Shown: positions 33,880 to 45,463 of the stretch, piece by piece | Numbering within the stretch: the first letter of the stretch is position 1 | How the letters are laid out: each line of letters begins with the position of its first letter | Position numbers and translations under genes: made by a program | Source of the DNA: Gloeophyllum trabeum ATCC 11539 | Taxonomy: Eukaryota > Basidiomycota > Agaricomycetes > Gloeophyllales > Gloeophyllaceae | NCBI RefSeq assembly: GCF_000344685.1 | Contig: NW_006920421.1 | Location: 513,858 to 577,857, forward strand | DNA: 64,000 bases | Direction: 5' to 3' | Notes under the pieces: generated by a model | The model's input: the letters and a program-made list of their open reading frames with translations, nothing else | What the model was told of the DNA's origin: nothing | Database searches by the model: none

Positions 33880-35102
33880 TGCAGTGGTGACTACGATCGG
33901 CACGCCGTCGCTGTGCGTAGCGACACGACCTGTCTGAAAGAAAGTGCTTCCTCATCAGTTCGCGCAACACTCTGCCCTGTTATGGATCCTTGCCTCCCTA
34001 ATACCGTTCACGGTGGCAGCCGCCTCCAAGGGCTGCTGGAATGTTAAGACGTTGGACATAGTTCCGGTACGCGCAAAAGGCAAGAGAGTGTGCTTGCAGT
34101 CCAAGACCGGGGTGCGTATTAGTCGAGATATCCTCGAGAGTTATATGTTCTCTACAGCCAGGAATGAGTCAAAAGGACCAGAAGGGTTCTAGGAAAAGAC
34201 CTGGAAAGATAATATTTGGAGTGCCGATCATTGCCGGCAAACCCGGCACTAATACCCGGACGAGTCGGCCGAGCGCCACCTGATTCGCCACAGACGCCAC
34301 GTGACTGGGCGCGTACATTTTCCCTGGACAGCCACGAGAGTCGAGACGCGACGGGTACTAGCACTATACCAAATATGCTTGGGCGCCGGAAGCGCATGCA
34401 AAAAAGAAGGTAGATAGCGGCTACACTTGACAGCATAACACTGATGGCATCTTGAACAGTGCAACAGGTCCGAAGAGATGGCGGAAATTAGCTAGCAATC
34501 CAGATGCAGACCACGGGACGTCACATATTTAGAGCAACCACTCCAACTGAGGGCCCAAAACGGTGAGAGACCAAAGCGAGCTCAAACTCCAAAATTTAGC
34601 CTGGAGTCAGGTTCCGAGTCTTACGCGAACCCGAAGATCTCTAGTACCTGCAGCAGAGTTCAGTAATTAGAAACCCTGGTAGAAAGGAGAGCATGCACCG
34701 GAAATAGAACGCGGCACTGAGAATATAGATGACAGATGGCGCTCCTTCACGCCACCTTAATAGCAAAACTCCACGTTAAGTTCTTGTGAAGAGTATAACG
34801 TTTCTTTAGAGCCTGTTCGGTCTGGGCTTCTGGCCACATTAGCATCTCATTCGCAATGCTCACAGTCGCGACTTCTTTCCTGACATGTATCAGGCTCTGC
34901 ACCTGTCTGGCACGGCATGGAAGTTGAGGCCGCCGCCGTCTATGGATAAGGCACCAGCGCCTTCTCGCTGTCGAAGGCATGAGTTCGTCCCTGGCGCCCA
35001 ACAGATAAGTTAGGCCGTCCAAGATTACATATACAGCAACAGCCTAGCATGCTTCTTAGATATCCTTTCTTGTGCCTACCATACCCCCCTCATCCAGTCG
35101 AT
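33880..35102. promoter_or_regulatory. Divergent intergenic region, 1.2 kb
   Basis: Starts of the aminotransferase (-) and the 35.1 kb gene (+) flank it. Short open frames on both strands look random. No repeat is seen. Confidence 0.45.
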
Positions 35103-35756
35103 ATGTTCTGCCTTCCATGGATCGGCTGTGGACCCAAGCGCCAGTCAGAATGGAGAGACGTTTACGACGTCCGCAAATCCCGCACGCGAATTCGTCTATC
35201 ACTGGACAAACACCATCTACCTCACCGTCGTCTCCGGCTGAAGTTATCCCTCGTCCCTGCTCCCGGGAAACGCATCGGCCACGCCACCTTGCGCATCATC
35301 CTCCCCGGAGGTACAACCGTAGTGGCAGTATGGCCGGAAGAGGCCTCGAGAGGGCCCACAACGCGAACGGACTGGCGCAACCGGCGTCAGACCTCCACGA
35401 CATCCAAATCGGCGCTCCAGGGCGGACTAGGCGCGGTGAACTTGCAGGCTGGCGTCGAACGCGAAGTGACCCACGAGGTGGAGCGCAGATACACGGTCCG
35501 CAATGGACAGACGGCTCGCGGCGACGGGGTGGGGTCATCAGAGGCATACTGGGTATTTGTCGAAGACATCAGCGAAGCCGGGAGAGGGGGGATTGCTACA
35601 CACACCGAGATGTATGTCGAGCTCGACAAACTCCCCGACTCCTTCGACTTCAAGCTGAATCTCGAAATATTGCCGGGTCGAAAGAAGCATAGATGGAACA
35701 ATGCGGAGGTATATAAATCGGGCGTTCGGACTGTGTCCCTACGTGACATCAAGTAA
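35103..35756 (+). CDS. Hypothetical protein, single exon
   Basis: Not recognised. This intronless frame of 217 residues starts MFCLPWIGCG; an in-frame ATG at 35049 would add 18 residues that look like leader sequence. It is not Ser-rich junk: it has patterned basic and hydrophobic segments (HLPHRRLRLKLSLVPAPGKR), a strand-rich middle (ATLRIILPGGTTVVAVWP) and a C-terminal half with YWVFVEDISEAG and DSFDFKLNLEILPG. No transmembrane helix, signal peptide or catalytic motif is evident. It is isolated, with the Cys-rich gene converging from the right. Confidence 0.65.
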   Translation: MFCLPWIGCGPKRQSEWRDVYDVRKSRTRIRLSLDKHHLPHRRLRLKLSLVPAPGKRIGHATLRIILPGGTTVVAVWPEEASRGPTTRTDWRNRRQTSTTSKSALQGGLGAVNLQAGVEREVTHEVERRYTVRNGQTARGDGVGSSEAYWVFVEDISEAGRGGIATHTEMYVELDKLPDSFDFKLNLEILPGRKKHRWNNAEVYKSGVRTVSLRDIK

Positions 35757-36416
35757 GCGGGGGCGGAGGGATTATGAATGTAGGAGTCAGTAACTTGTGC
35801 TTGGCCCACGATAGCTCAAGGCTCACCAGTTACCCTCTTGAACTCGCAACCCTAGATCGTTTGACAAGAGTACTAGCAGCGACTTTCCCAGACAGCTTCA
35901 ACGATTCGAGTATCATTTCTCAGGGCCATCGCCTTATCCATACTAGACAATATTCGCCGTCCCTTCGTATGGGTATACACGCAAAGGTCCAGGGCTTAAA
36001 TGATGTATCACTCTGGGTGAAGGAACGGTCGTAACATGATGGTGCCATAGCTGGTCTCATCAGGGAATGGACGCATTCCTGGCCTACTTGCAGAGGCAAC
36101 CTGGATACGCCCGTCGCAGTGCTTCACATTATACATGAAAGAACTCTCTGGACGCACCCTAGCTCCTACGAGACATCAAGGTATGCCCGATTCTAAGAAG
36201 TTTCCGGCGCGTTACTCACCCGAGGAAGGGGGTACAATCTCGCTCGAGCTACCAGTGCTTACCGTCCTGGAGAGCGCGAATCAACCCATAGATAGCACCA
36301 TGCTATTCCTCTTACGACTTATCTGGGTCTGGATATGAAGGCGCAGAAAATGCTATGTTTACCTGGCTCCGGTCATACAGAAACAACGAACACTGCAGTC
36401 TTCAAAATAGTTGGGA
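35757..36416. other. Convergent 3' intergenic region
   Basis: 660 bp between converging genes, with no supported coding frame. Confidence 0.5.
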
Positions 36417-37511
36417 TCAATAAACCGAGCTTTTCTCCGATCCAGAATGTAGTGAGATGATATCGCGCCGTAGGCTATGTCAGGAATGAAATAAGTCCAC
36501 CTTAGTCAACGCCGCAAGGAGACGGAGACTAACCTGAGTTGTTCGTGGTAGTATTCCCTCAGCTCCCGATAATGCACCATCTTCTGCCGCTTATGCACGA
36601 GGACAAGCGTGGTACACGTTGCGCTCATGGCTGAGGGGTATTATTGTCGATTCTCCGGCCGAAAGCATGATTGATTCGCACCTAACAAGATGCAGACCGT
36701 CGTTACAGCGGTTTGCCACGGGTTCACGCGGAGCGGCGTCTCCGGAGGCTCAACGCAAATCTCCTCATCGCAGTTGAACTGCCTCACAGTGGTCAGGACT
36801 GGTTGGTGGAGAACAACAGGAGGCACTTACTGTCAAGCATTCCTGATCCCGGAAGCACGGAAACCCGAGCGGTTTCGCAGGAAGGCACTGCAGGTATGTC
36901 TGGTCACAGAACAAGGCTGGGGTTCTACAGTTGTCGCGAAATATCGTTCGGCTGATTTGCTTGCCGTTGGGTCCTGGATCGATGTAGGTTGTATTGTCGA
37001 GAATGCATCGCTGCCCGAGAGTGGCGTTCGCATACCTGCCTCGATCAAAAATTAATGTATTGGATGGAAGATGGAGCGGAACGTACCTGCAAACCGATTC
37101 CAGGCATAGAGAGCCGTTGGAGTTCAGATAGCTGGCAAGTTTGTCCCAGTTCGGTGGTTGCTTGCATTGCTCGTCCCGGTTCAAATCGCATTTTTTGCCG
37201 GCATCCAGCAGAGGCTGGCATCCGCTCCCATCGTCGGGACAGAAACTGCCCGGGGAGCACAAAGGCGCGAGCGAGTCCCCAAGATTATATCCGAACGGGA
37301 ATTCGTCCCTGCGGCATTTCTTCAGAGTGCATGTACCATTGACCGAGCCTGAGCAGAATGTCTTGTCGTCGCAGTCTGTTATAAATTTCTTGGTTGTGGA
37401 GTCAACGTGATAGTTGTCGGTTGAACAGGACCCTCCCTCAGGAACAGAACCAGAGTATGCCAAGGACGAGAAAGCAAGGAAATGGACTACGGCTGTCAGA
37501 ATACCGAACAT
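36417..37511 (-). CDS. Secreted-type Cys-rich single-pass membrane protein
   Basis: Predicted cell-surface protein of unknown function. A signal peptide (MFGILTAVVHFLAFSSLAYS) is followed by about 200 residues with many cysteines (GGSCSTDNY, CDDKTFCSGSVNGTC, CSPGSFCPDDGSGC, FRDQEC..FNCDEEICVE). They form an extracellular disulfide-rich region with NGS and NAT glycosylation sites. One transmembrane helix follows (WQTAVTTVCILLAMSATCTT), then a basic stop-transfer KRQKMVHYRELREYYHEQL and a short cytosolic tail ending KSSVY. I inferred introns after CLESVC, after QECLT, inside the membrane helix, and after YHEQL; all keep frame. No enzymatic domain is visible. Confidence 0.82.
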
Positions 37512-38960
37512 GCTTGCCGGGAGCCGTCTACCACAACATGCTGAAGCTGGTCAATCAAGCCGCAGTGATAACGACCTTCATCATGCCAGCCGCCGATTCA
37601 GTACTAATGCTTCAATTGATTCACTCCGGACATTCGGCAGACAAGATTCAAACACAGGCCAGCCCCCGAAAATATTCTAGCCATAGTTCGAATAAGTTTG
37701 TTCACATTCCTAGCTTGAGATGCCAGTGGGCCCTCGAAAGGAACAAGTAGTACGCCGGCGAAGGGAGGGTCTGCCGAGTGACATCGCGATAGCACGGTCA
37801 TGACTCGGAGTAGGCTGTAGGATCGAGTTCAATCGTAAGTGCAACGACTTGAACGAGGGGCCCGGGTGGTTACGCGAAGCTACAATGTGGATGCGGAACT
37901 TCCCGGCTTCGACTGGCTGTTCTATCGATTTCTTCAAGTTGGCCTCTTTCAATGTGGAGCTCACTAAACGCCATGGAGAAACGGGATTTGAATTCTGCTA
38001 GCGCCCAGTAAATATGAGTTGGTAGAACTTCGTCTGACCGTACTGACTGCAATGTTCAGTTTGATTGTAAGAACTACATGCAGCGTGGCATTCGCGCAGA
38101 AACCGTGCGTGCCTTCGTTTCGTCTCCTAGCCTGTTCTTCAAGTTCGAACGGGGTGACAATCGTGTCTGTTTACAGTTCGTGGATCGGTTTCATCTCCGA
38201 GTCGACTCAATTTGGAGTATGCGTTACAAGGGCATGGATCTTCATCGTCTGCATTTATATGGGCAAGGCGCACTGAAGCGGCACAAGTGCCTCGCGACGC
38301 GGACAATCGTGTGTTGCTACCGTTGCATTAACCTGACAAGTCTGGCACGAGGAAGGAACGGCCGCGGCTGACTGTACAACTTTGCTTTCTGGACCTGTCT
38401 ATCGGATTTGCCACCGTTGCGACTATGGATCACTCTTCGAACTTTGAGACGTCCCGGTCCGACTTGCGGTGATTCTTCTTGGCTTCTACCTATTCTATGA
38501 TGTTCCTTAGTAGACGCTTTCTTTCGTACACGTCGAAGTGCGTTTAAACAACTAACGTACGCATCTATTACTGCACCTCAGATTCTGGGGTACATGTATT
38601 GGTGGTGCGCTACCCAATTCAATCACCTCGCCATTTGCACGACCTCCAGATACCCCAACAGACGACAGACGACAGACGACAGACGACATTTTCACTATTG
38701 AACTTAATGCAACCTTGTTTAGCCAGCAGCCACATATTAATGGGAGATCACTGCGGATTCTTTCCGCATCCCGATACCCATGGTATGTCCAGTAGAGCCC
38801 CTTTTCTGCCCTTCTGTCCAATATTCCCGGAGCCGGTCCGAAATGGGAGTAAGAGCATAAAAGGCAGACAGCTGTTTCTCAACGATTTTCTGCACAGCTG
38901 CCGTACCCCAGCCTCACCCCCCATTCTCCATCGTATATCCATCCTCTCTAGCACAACAAA
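37512..38960. promoter_or_regulatory. Divergent intergenic region, 1.45 kb
   Basis: Holds the upstream regions of the Cys-rich gene (-) and the Hsp20-like gene (+). I find no gene. A short tandem repeat lies at 38659-38686. Confidence 0.45.
38659..38686. repeat. 7 bp microsatellite, 4 units
   Basis: CAGACGA is repeated four times exactly, about 270 bp upstream of the Hsp20-like start. Confidence 0.9.
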
Positions 38961-39447
38961 ATGGCCAAGGCGAACCTCAAACAGCGCGAGCCCACACCCG
39001 TGGTCATGCCCCTCACGCCTCCCCCCTCCGCACCATGCTCTCGATGCCCCTCACCAGAGCCCGGGGTACCCGAGTCCCCGACGGCCCGCTCCCGTCGCTC
39101 TCCCCTTCCCTCTCAGTCGCCTCCCATTAACATCCAGTCAACCCGAGGCCAACACATCCTTACCGTTGACCTCGGCCCGAAATTTCAATCGGACATGGTA
39201 ACCATCGCCGCGAAGAAGGGCGATAGGCTGGACATAGTGGCTGATCTGTGGTATCTCGAGAAAGATTGTGAGTAACTTACCTGCCTCACTCCACGACAGG
39301 CCTTCAGTATTAAACGCATGTCGCGGTGCAGGTCACCTTGAGTGGCGCGTGCAATTTCCTCCGGACGACGTCGATTTGCAGTCCGCCCGGGCCAAGATCG
39401 ACTCTGGCCAGCTGAGTATCTATGTGAAGAGGCGTAGGAAGTACTGA
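38961..39447 (+). CDS. Small Hsp20/alpha-crystallin-like protein
   Basis: 140 residues in two exons (38961-39267 and 39332-39447; phase 1 join at KDC/HLEW). A Pro/Ser-rich N-terminal third (VMPLTPPPSAPCSRCPSP) precedes a beta-sandwich-like domain. Its strand order resembles an Hsp20 domain: GQHILTVDLGPKFQSDMVTIAAKKGDRLDIVADLW, then WRVQFPPDDVDLQSARAKIDSGQLSIYVKR. The PPDDVD..SAKIDSGxLxI pattern near the end corresponds to the conserved small-heat-shock region. It is shorter than classical Hsp20s and lacks an obvious C-terminal IXI motif, so it may be an Hsp20-fold protein with another role. Confidence 0.78.
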
Positions 39448-40219
39448 GTGGTTGCAGCGAGCTAGACATGCATATATTGGGTGTGGACCACGTAGGAGTA
39501 ACTTATCCACTTTTTATTATACACCCATAATCCTGTGTAGACTTATCTATCGCCTGTGGCTCCTGAATAAATAAATTGCTGTTTTCTTTGTTTCTCATCT
39601 TGGGTGACGCTGCGTTGCAGGTTCCGTACTGCACCCTCTCTGCGGTCACCGTCAAGCCGCGTTGCAGATTTTATGAATTACAATATATTTCCCCGTGTTC
39701 TCACCGGCTACCACTAGGCTACGCGTAGTGGAGATGGACAGACTGCCATTGACTTGAGCCTGTGTCCGGATTCCGTCAGTATAAGCCAGTCGCATTATTC
39801 GATGGTACTCACCGCCCGAAGGGCTGTGCAACCCTTCAATCGTATAATCTCACTTCGTCTAATCTCACTCGACATCCCAGGCTGGATACTCAGCACCAAC
39901 TGAGGCCTCGCTCGAAGCTCGAAGAAAGGTCGACAATTTTTCCACAGCCCCACCCTATGTGGAATCTCTTCAGGGTCCCGATAGCCATTCAGCAAGGGAG
40001 GGGCTCGGCTCGATCGGAGAACTGAAGTTTTGTTCAGCCTGGCGAGCCCATAGCCCACTGTCACGGTTTAGGTTGGGCATGAGGAGCCTCCCTCTGAGTC
40101 ACTGTCAACGTACCTCTAATCTGTTCAGCCAAGAGGCTCATCGCAGGTAGTGTGGATGTGGTGTTATTACCGGACTTCGCGTTAGTTCCACAGTGAACCG
40201 CCGTCCATTCGTGCTTTGA
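39448..40219. other. Convergent 3' intergenic region
   Basis: 770 bp between the Hsp20-like gene (+) and the DUF6534 gene (-). No gene is seen. Confidence 0.5.
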
Positions 40220-41969
40220 TCATGCGATGTCTGGTATGTCGAGCTCCTGCGCTGCCAGCGAGCGTAGTGTTTCCCTGCTGTTAAGCCTACAGAACGAGAC
40301 CACAAATGTCAGCTGCGTTGAATTGGCGAACAGTGCCGACTCACGAAGCAAGAATCGAGTTGACGTAGATCTTCTCGTGCACCACGTACACGCCGATATA
40401 CACAAAGTTCAAAGGCATGGCGAGGTACTGCAGGTCATGAGCCGAGGGGCTTCCGCGACTGCCATAAATGACGTACCACAGCAAGGTATCCGATGGCTGC
40501 AATACTAAAGGACGGTGAGCATGATGCCACCAAAGCATACGGACGTACAAGCTCACCTCGTTACCACCCCTGTCGCGAGTGCATAGCCAGCGAGCATTCG
40601 TATGAGTGAATTGAACCTGAGTATAATGCATTCTCGGAGTAAGACTCCGCGAATAGGATGTAGCTGGAAGTGCACGCGTACTTGGGTGTCACACCGCCTC
40701 GATACGATTTGCAGAGGATGTATATCATGGACACGGCAATCCCTAGATCGGCTATGACGCGGCATGTCCCGGATATGCCTATGAGCCACTACGGGTACGA
40801 AGCGTGAGGCTAGAAGCCATATATGATACCAATATTTACACTGTACCTCATATGTCACGCTGCCGTTGAATGCAGGTAGTCCGAAGCTGGGAGAATCTCG
40901 GTTTGAGGAACATTGAAACGCGACAAGAGAGCGTACCATTTGGCGGCGTATGCTGCGAATATCAGTGTGTTAGAACAATGACCTTGTGATGAAACATGTT
41001 GCTGCCTCACCTACACCGATAACTATGAGGGCGCAGAAGACATGAGTCAAAACAAGCGTCATCTGTGTTAAGGACATCATCCACTCGCCTATTTCCAGGG
41101 CTACCGGGCAGAACAGGAGCAGAGATCGCTTGCTCCTGCGGCTGACTGAGCATCAATCGGTGAGTGATGACACATCAACATTGGACGAACTGCTGCGCAG
41201 ACGTACGTATCCATATCCGTCGGATGTAGAAGCTGCAGGGCACGGCGACTATGAGAATGACGGCACACGCGGGTTTCAAATGTGCCATACCATTCCACCA
41301 CGAGGACACACGTCTCCTGCCGCTCGCAGTGAACTCCATGCGTGTGTCTCAGACGGAAATAAACCTGTGTGCTTACGGAAGGGACAACCTGCGCCTGCGG
41401 TCAGAGGACTCGGAGGTGAGCCAACGCGTTACCATTATAACATGACATCACTCACTAGGAGAGCCCTGTGTACAATAAATGCAATCTATCATGAGCGTTT
41501 TGATCTGATATGATAAGAGGCAAAGGCGGCTATGATTAGAACGCCGTGACGACTGACCAGTTCGTGTTCCCGAAGGCGCTGCCGGTATCTTCCCTGCCGC
41601 CGATCAAATAAAACCATAGGGCGAGGACGAGGAAGAGCTGCTGCAGGGTATCCATCTACTTCCGATCAACAGTTGGGATAAGTTGCAGCTGATCGGCAAG
41701 AACTCACTATCCAGACGATTCCGGCCTGGGTGAACGTGAGTCAAAAAATTTGACTGGGTGAGATAATGCGAGGCTCACTGTGGCCTTGACCCATGTACTG
41801 TCCTCAGAGTAATTTCTGAAGTAATAAATCGCTTGGGCACAGGTCAAGCCGTACATCCTAAGGAACTTGAAAGTAAGGGACCGCGAGAGGCAGGACTAAA
41901 GCTCTCTCACATATGCGAGAATAATGCACCGTTGAACAGAGCGCCAAACGTGAGGTCCAAGGGCGACAT
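40220..41969 (-). CDS. DUF6534 seven-helix membrane protein (copy 1)
   Basis: Member of the basidiomycete-expanded DUF6534 family of multi-spanning, receptor-like membrane proteins; function unknown. It is built from many short exons. Exon 1 gives MSPLDLTFGALFNGALFSHM. The next exon gives YGLTCAQAIYYFRNYSEDS, the family's second helix. Then comes MDTLQQLFLVLALWFYL. Later exons give WLIGISGTCRVIADLGIAVS, SLIRMLAGYALATGVVT, LNFVYIGVYVVHEKIYVNS and the terminal LNSRETLRSLAAQELDIPDIA. The signature FVYIG..Y.NS.LAS-LNSR is intact. Central exon borders (about 40940-41500) were not fully resolved. A TATA-like CTATATATC lies about 60 bp upstream. Two relatives sit at 51.4-54.6 kb. Confidence 0.82.
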
Positions 41970-42965
41970 AACACAGAGGAAGGAGAGGGACGGGGCAGCA
42001 TGCAGAAAGACAGGACGGCTTGTTGATATATAGAACGTGCCGCTGTGTCGTTACATAACTTGACAGTTAACGTTCACATAAAGCAGCAGTCGTACTAGAG
42101 GGTCGCGATGTTTGACAGATGGGTGCCGGATAACAGTTTGCCGTCGTGTACGGGACACATACGATCAGATTAATTGAGTCGGAAGTCGGCACGGGCAAGG
42201 CTAGGGGGTATCAAATCCCTCGCAGACGGCTCCCGAGGCGTATCTCAGTCGAATAAAGAGTACCTGCCATTGTCCCTGCCGTATTTATTTCTCAGGGCCC
42301 CGGTGCTCAGGGAAGAATTAAGCATGTCGACGCCGAACTCGAGAGCTTCAGGTGCCGAAACAAACGGCCACAAGCCCTGTGGCGCTGTGGCGCACGTGGC
42401 GCGCAATATAACCGCGGCAGCTGCGCATATTATACGGAGGCGAATTGCAATCGATTTAGGAGTCCGTCGTATGTGTGTACACTATATCAACAGGTTGCGA
42501 TACAAGCACTGGATGACTGCCGGAATATCTCTTTCCTCAAGTACTTGCAGGAGCAAAAAAACCGTATTTGACCCTGCAACAATATGTCCCAATCACCCGG
42601 GGATAGGCGACAGAGGAACTCGAGCAATTGCAAGCTCCAGACAGTGTCCGCGTCTGCCGAAAGGGGTTACGTCCACTGGCATTTCCATGATAAGTATAAG
42701 TACCTATTCAAGCTTCGAGGGGTAATCGCGTGGATGTACACAGAGGTAAGCAATCTTGCTGACTGATCCAGCGTGTCTGGCCTTCGTATTCGGGAATCCG
42801 CAGATTCCGGCCAGTTTTGTTCAGAATCGCGTCACTGTAGTGACTGTACTGGCAAGTAGCTAGTGTGATCTATAAATACAGGCACTGATCTGACAGAGTC
42901 TTACCCAGCTGCTTGCACCTTCGCATTCCCCATAACCACCCCGTACAAGCGGAAGTACACAATTA
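41970..42965. promoter_or_regulatory. Divergent intergenic region, 1 kb
   Basis: Between the DUF6534 gene (-) and oxidoreductase copy 1 (+). It holds both promoters; no gene is seen. Confidence 0.5.
42871..42878 (+). promoter_or_regulatory. TATA box, oxidoreductase copy 1
   Basis: TATAAATA lies 95 bp upstream of the ATG. The same TATAAATACAGG string recurs upstream of copy 2 at a similar distance, and the leader CACCTTCGCATTCCCCATAA is shared. Confidence 0.7.
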
Positions 42966-44264
42966 ATGGCTCAACAGAAAGCGTTGTACCTCAAGGAGAA
43001 GCAAGGCGCTTGGGAGGTCGGCACCAAGGAGGTCCAAAAGCCCGGACCAGGGGAGCTCCTGATCAAGATCGCAGCGACCGCACTCAACCCCGTCGACTGG
43101 AAGATCCAGAAGTACGGAATGGTCGTCCAAAACTACCCCGCCATCCTGGGTACGGATGCGGCTGGCACGGTGGAGGCAGTCGGCGAGGGCGTGACGAGCT
43201 TCGCCAACGGAGACAGAGTGTGAGTGGTTCCTGTCATTTCTGGATCCACGCAGCGTCGCCGAACATCGTGCGTCACGTAGCCTCCACCAGGGATTCTTTA
43301 GCAACGATAAAGCGACGTTCCAGCAGTACACTATTGTCCCCGCTGAGATCACCGCCAAGGTAAGCGCCCTAGACGTCTCTGCGTAAGGTGCTCTTTTATT
43401 CAATCGCGTTGCACCTCATATAGCTCCCTGCGAGTATCTCCTTTGACCAGGGTGCCTCGGTCCCGCTCGGGTTAGCCACCGCTGCGATTGGTTTGTACGG
43501 ACCGGCTGAAGGGTCCGTTGGTGCTGGGTTGACCCCCCCTTGGGAGGAAAGCGGGCGCGGCAAGTACGCCGGAAAGCCCATCCTGATATTCGGAGGTGCC
43601 ACTTCCGTCGGACAGTACGGTACGTATTGCCTCTTAAGTCATCCTTTGGTCTTCCAGCGATCCTCATTGAATATCGGTAGCTATCCAACTCGCCAAGCTC
43701 TCTGGCTTCTCCCCCATCATCGTCACCGCTTCCCCGAAACACACCCAGTTCCTCAACTCCCTCGGCGCTAACCACGTCCTAGACCGCAACGCCCCGCTCA
43801 CCGCGCTCGAATCCTCCGTCGCGCCCCTCCTCACTTCGCAGCTCGAAGTTGTCTACGATGCCGTCAGCTTTGCTGACACGCAGCAAGCAGGGTACGACCT
43901 GCTTGCGCCCTCCGGGACGATCGTGCTTGTGCTGGACTCGCAGATCAAGGATAAGAGCCTAGGCAAAAAACAAGTGCATGTAATGGGGAATGTTCACGTG
44001 CCCGCGGCGCGCAAGACTGGCGTGAGTTTATACAGCAAGCTGACGAGTCTGCTGGAGAGCGGCGAGCTCAAGGTACGCGACTTCATCTACCTCTTCTGCC
44101 TGACGGTTGATCGGAATTGACTGATATCTCTTGCCGGAATGTAGCCGAACCGCGTTGAGGTGCTACCGAATGGTTTGGCTGGGATCCCCGATGGTCTCAA
44201 GCGGATGGAGAATGACCAGGTCAGTGGAGTGAAGCTGATCGCCCGCCCTCAGGAGACGGCGTAA
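42966..44264 (+). CDS. Medium-chain reductase/oxidoreductase (toxD-like), copy 1
   Basis: NAD(P)H-dependent oxidoreductase of the medium-chain dehydrogenase/reductase superfamily, quinone/enoyl-reductase branch, about 340 residues. The N-terminal GroES-like fold has [29 protein letters not shown] and [17 protein letters not shown]. The Rossmann motif [16 protein letters not shown] follows, interrupted by an intron after GQY. There is no Cys/His cluster for catalytic zinc, so a zinc-free type is likely. The other introns follow GDRV (donor GTGAGT), PAEITAK and LLESGELK. Copy 2 lies 1.2 kb downstream in the same orientation with very similar protein and some unrelated introns, showing an older tandem duplication with later local homogenisation. 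The physiological substrate is unknown. Confidence 0.9.
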
Positions 44265-45463
44265 AGTCGGGAGAAATGAAGTAATGAAATCACCTGTAAG
44301 TTACCAAGAGCGAAGAGTACTTCCACTGTCCGAGGACTGTCTCACTTCATTGTACGTCAACGCAGTGTACTTCCTATATCAGCTCTTCGGGTGCATCAAC
44401 GACGGCGACTTCAATAGTCGCCGTGGATTATAGGTAGGTGAGGTATTGGCGCTGCGCGTACGCCCGGGACCCATCCGAAGTGGCTCTGGGCGTTACCGCG
44501 ATATGTATATCTAAATCAACCAACGCCCGACAGTTTCAGCAGTGGAAAGCCCCAAATACTACACGGAGAAACCTGGAATGAGTAGCCACTGTGCAGCATT
44601 CCAAAGAAACTATGTCTCCTCGGCGGTTAGTCGAACTTAGTAGGTGGCCTATAATATGTCACTCGGGCTTATATTGCTCGATGCCTTGAAAAGGTAAGTA
44701 CTACCGATTATACAGGATAAGTCGAACAAGCATCCCCTAGGAGCAACTGTCAGGCGTGGCGGGATATCTGGATTTGACTTGTGTTGGATGATATATACTA
44801 TTACAAGGCCGACAGCGACACTTACAGTTTCTGACAGTCCACGAACAGTCCGACGAGTCAAGCACTGGCACCCTGAAATATTCTGGCCAACAAGGCAAGC
44901 ATAGCGAGCGACGGTTCTGAGAGGCCTGTCGTGCATGCTCTATCTACGACACTCTGTGGCACCGAAAGTATTAGCCACAGCAGCTGGATATTTATATGGG
45001 CGTGTCCACGTGTTTCTAGACTCTGGCAGCCAATCTCAATTTTCTTCTTTTTTAACTTCGTGTGTGCATACCAATGGCAATAGCGAGCTCGAGCATGTTC
45101 CAGCAATAATGCGAGCTAGACTCGGAGAATCCTCGCGTTCTATGTTTTTGCGAAAGGCGGTTATGTCTAGGGGCATTTGCTGACTGTTCAAGCTTCGAGC
45201 AGATTCGCGTGAATGGGGATGGGGGAAGCAATCTTGCCGGCTGTCCAGCAGGCGGCAGGCGGCAGGCCTGGCCACGACAGCGAATGATAATCTCGTACGT
45301 TTAACAGTTCCAATCTACGACTTAGATTACTGCTCGGATTGCGTCACTAGCTCGCAAGTAGAATAATGGTGCAGCTTATAAATACAGGCCGAGAGGATCT
45401 TACCCACCGCTCGCACCTTCGCATTCCCCATAACCACCCTGCACAAGCGGAAATACACAACTA
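44265..45463. promoter_or_regulatory. Spacer between tandem oxidoreductases
   Basis: 1.2 kb holding the 3' end of copy 1 and the promoter of copy 2. Only the last ~90 bp resemble the copy 1 upstream region. No gene is seen. Confidence 0.5.
45377..45384 (+). promoter_or_regulatory. TATA box, oxidoreductase copy 2
   Basis: TATAAATA lies 87 bp upstream of the ATG, the counterpart of the copy 1 box. Confidence 0.7.

Noticed and set aside
33944..34192. Signal-peptide-like frame MLPHQFAQHSALLWILASLI
   Set aside because: Lies in the aminotransferase promoter, has no supporting splice sites, and the rest of the frame is unpatterned.
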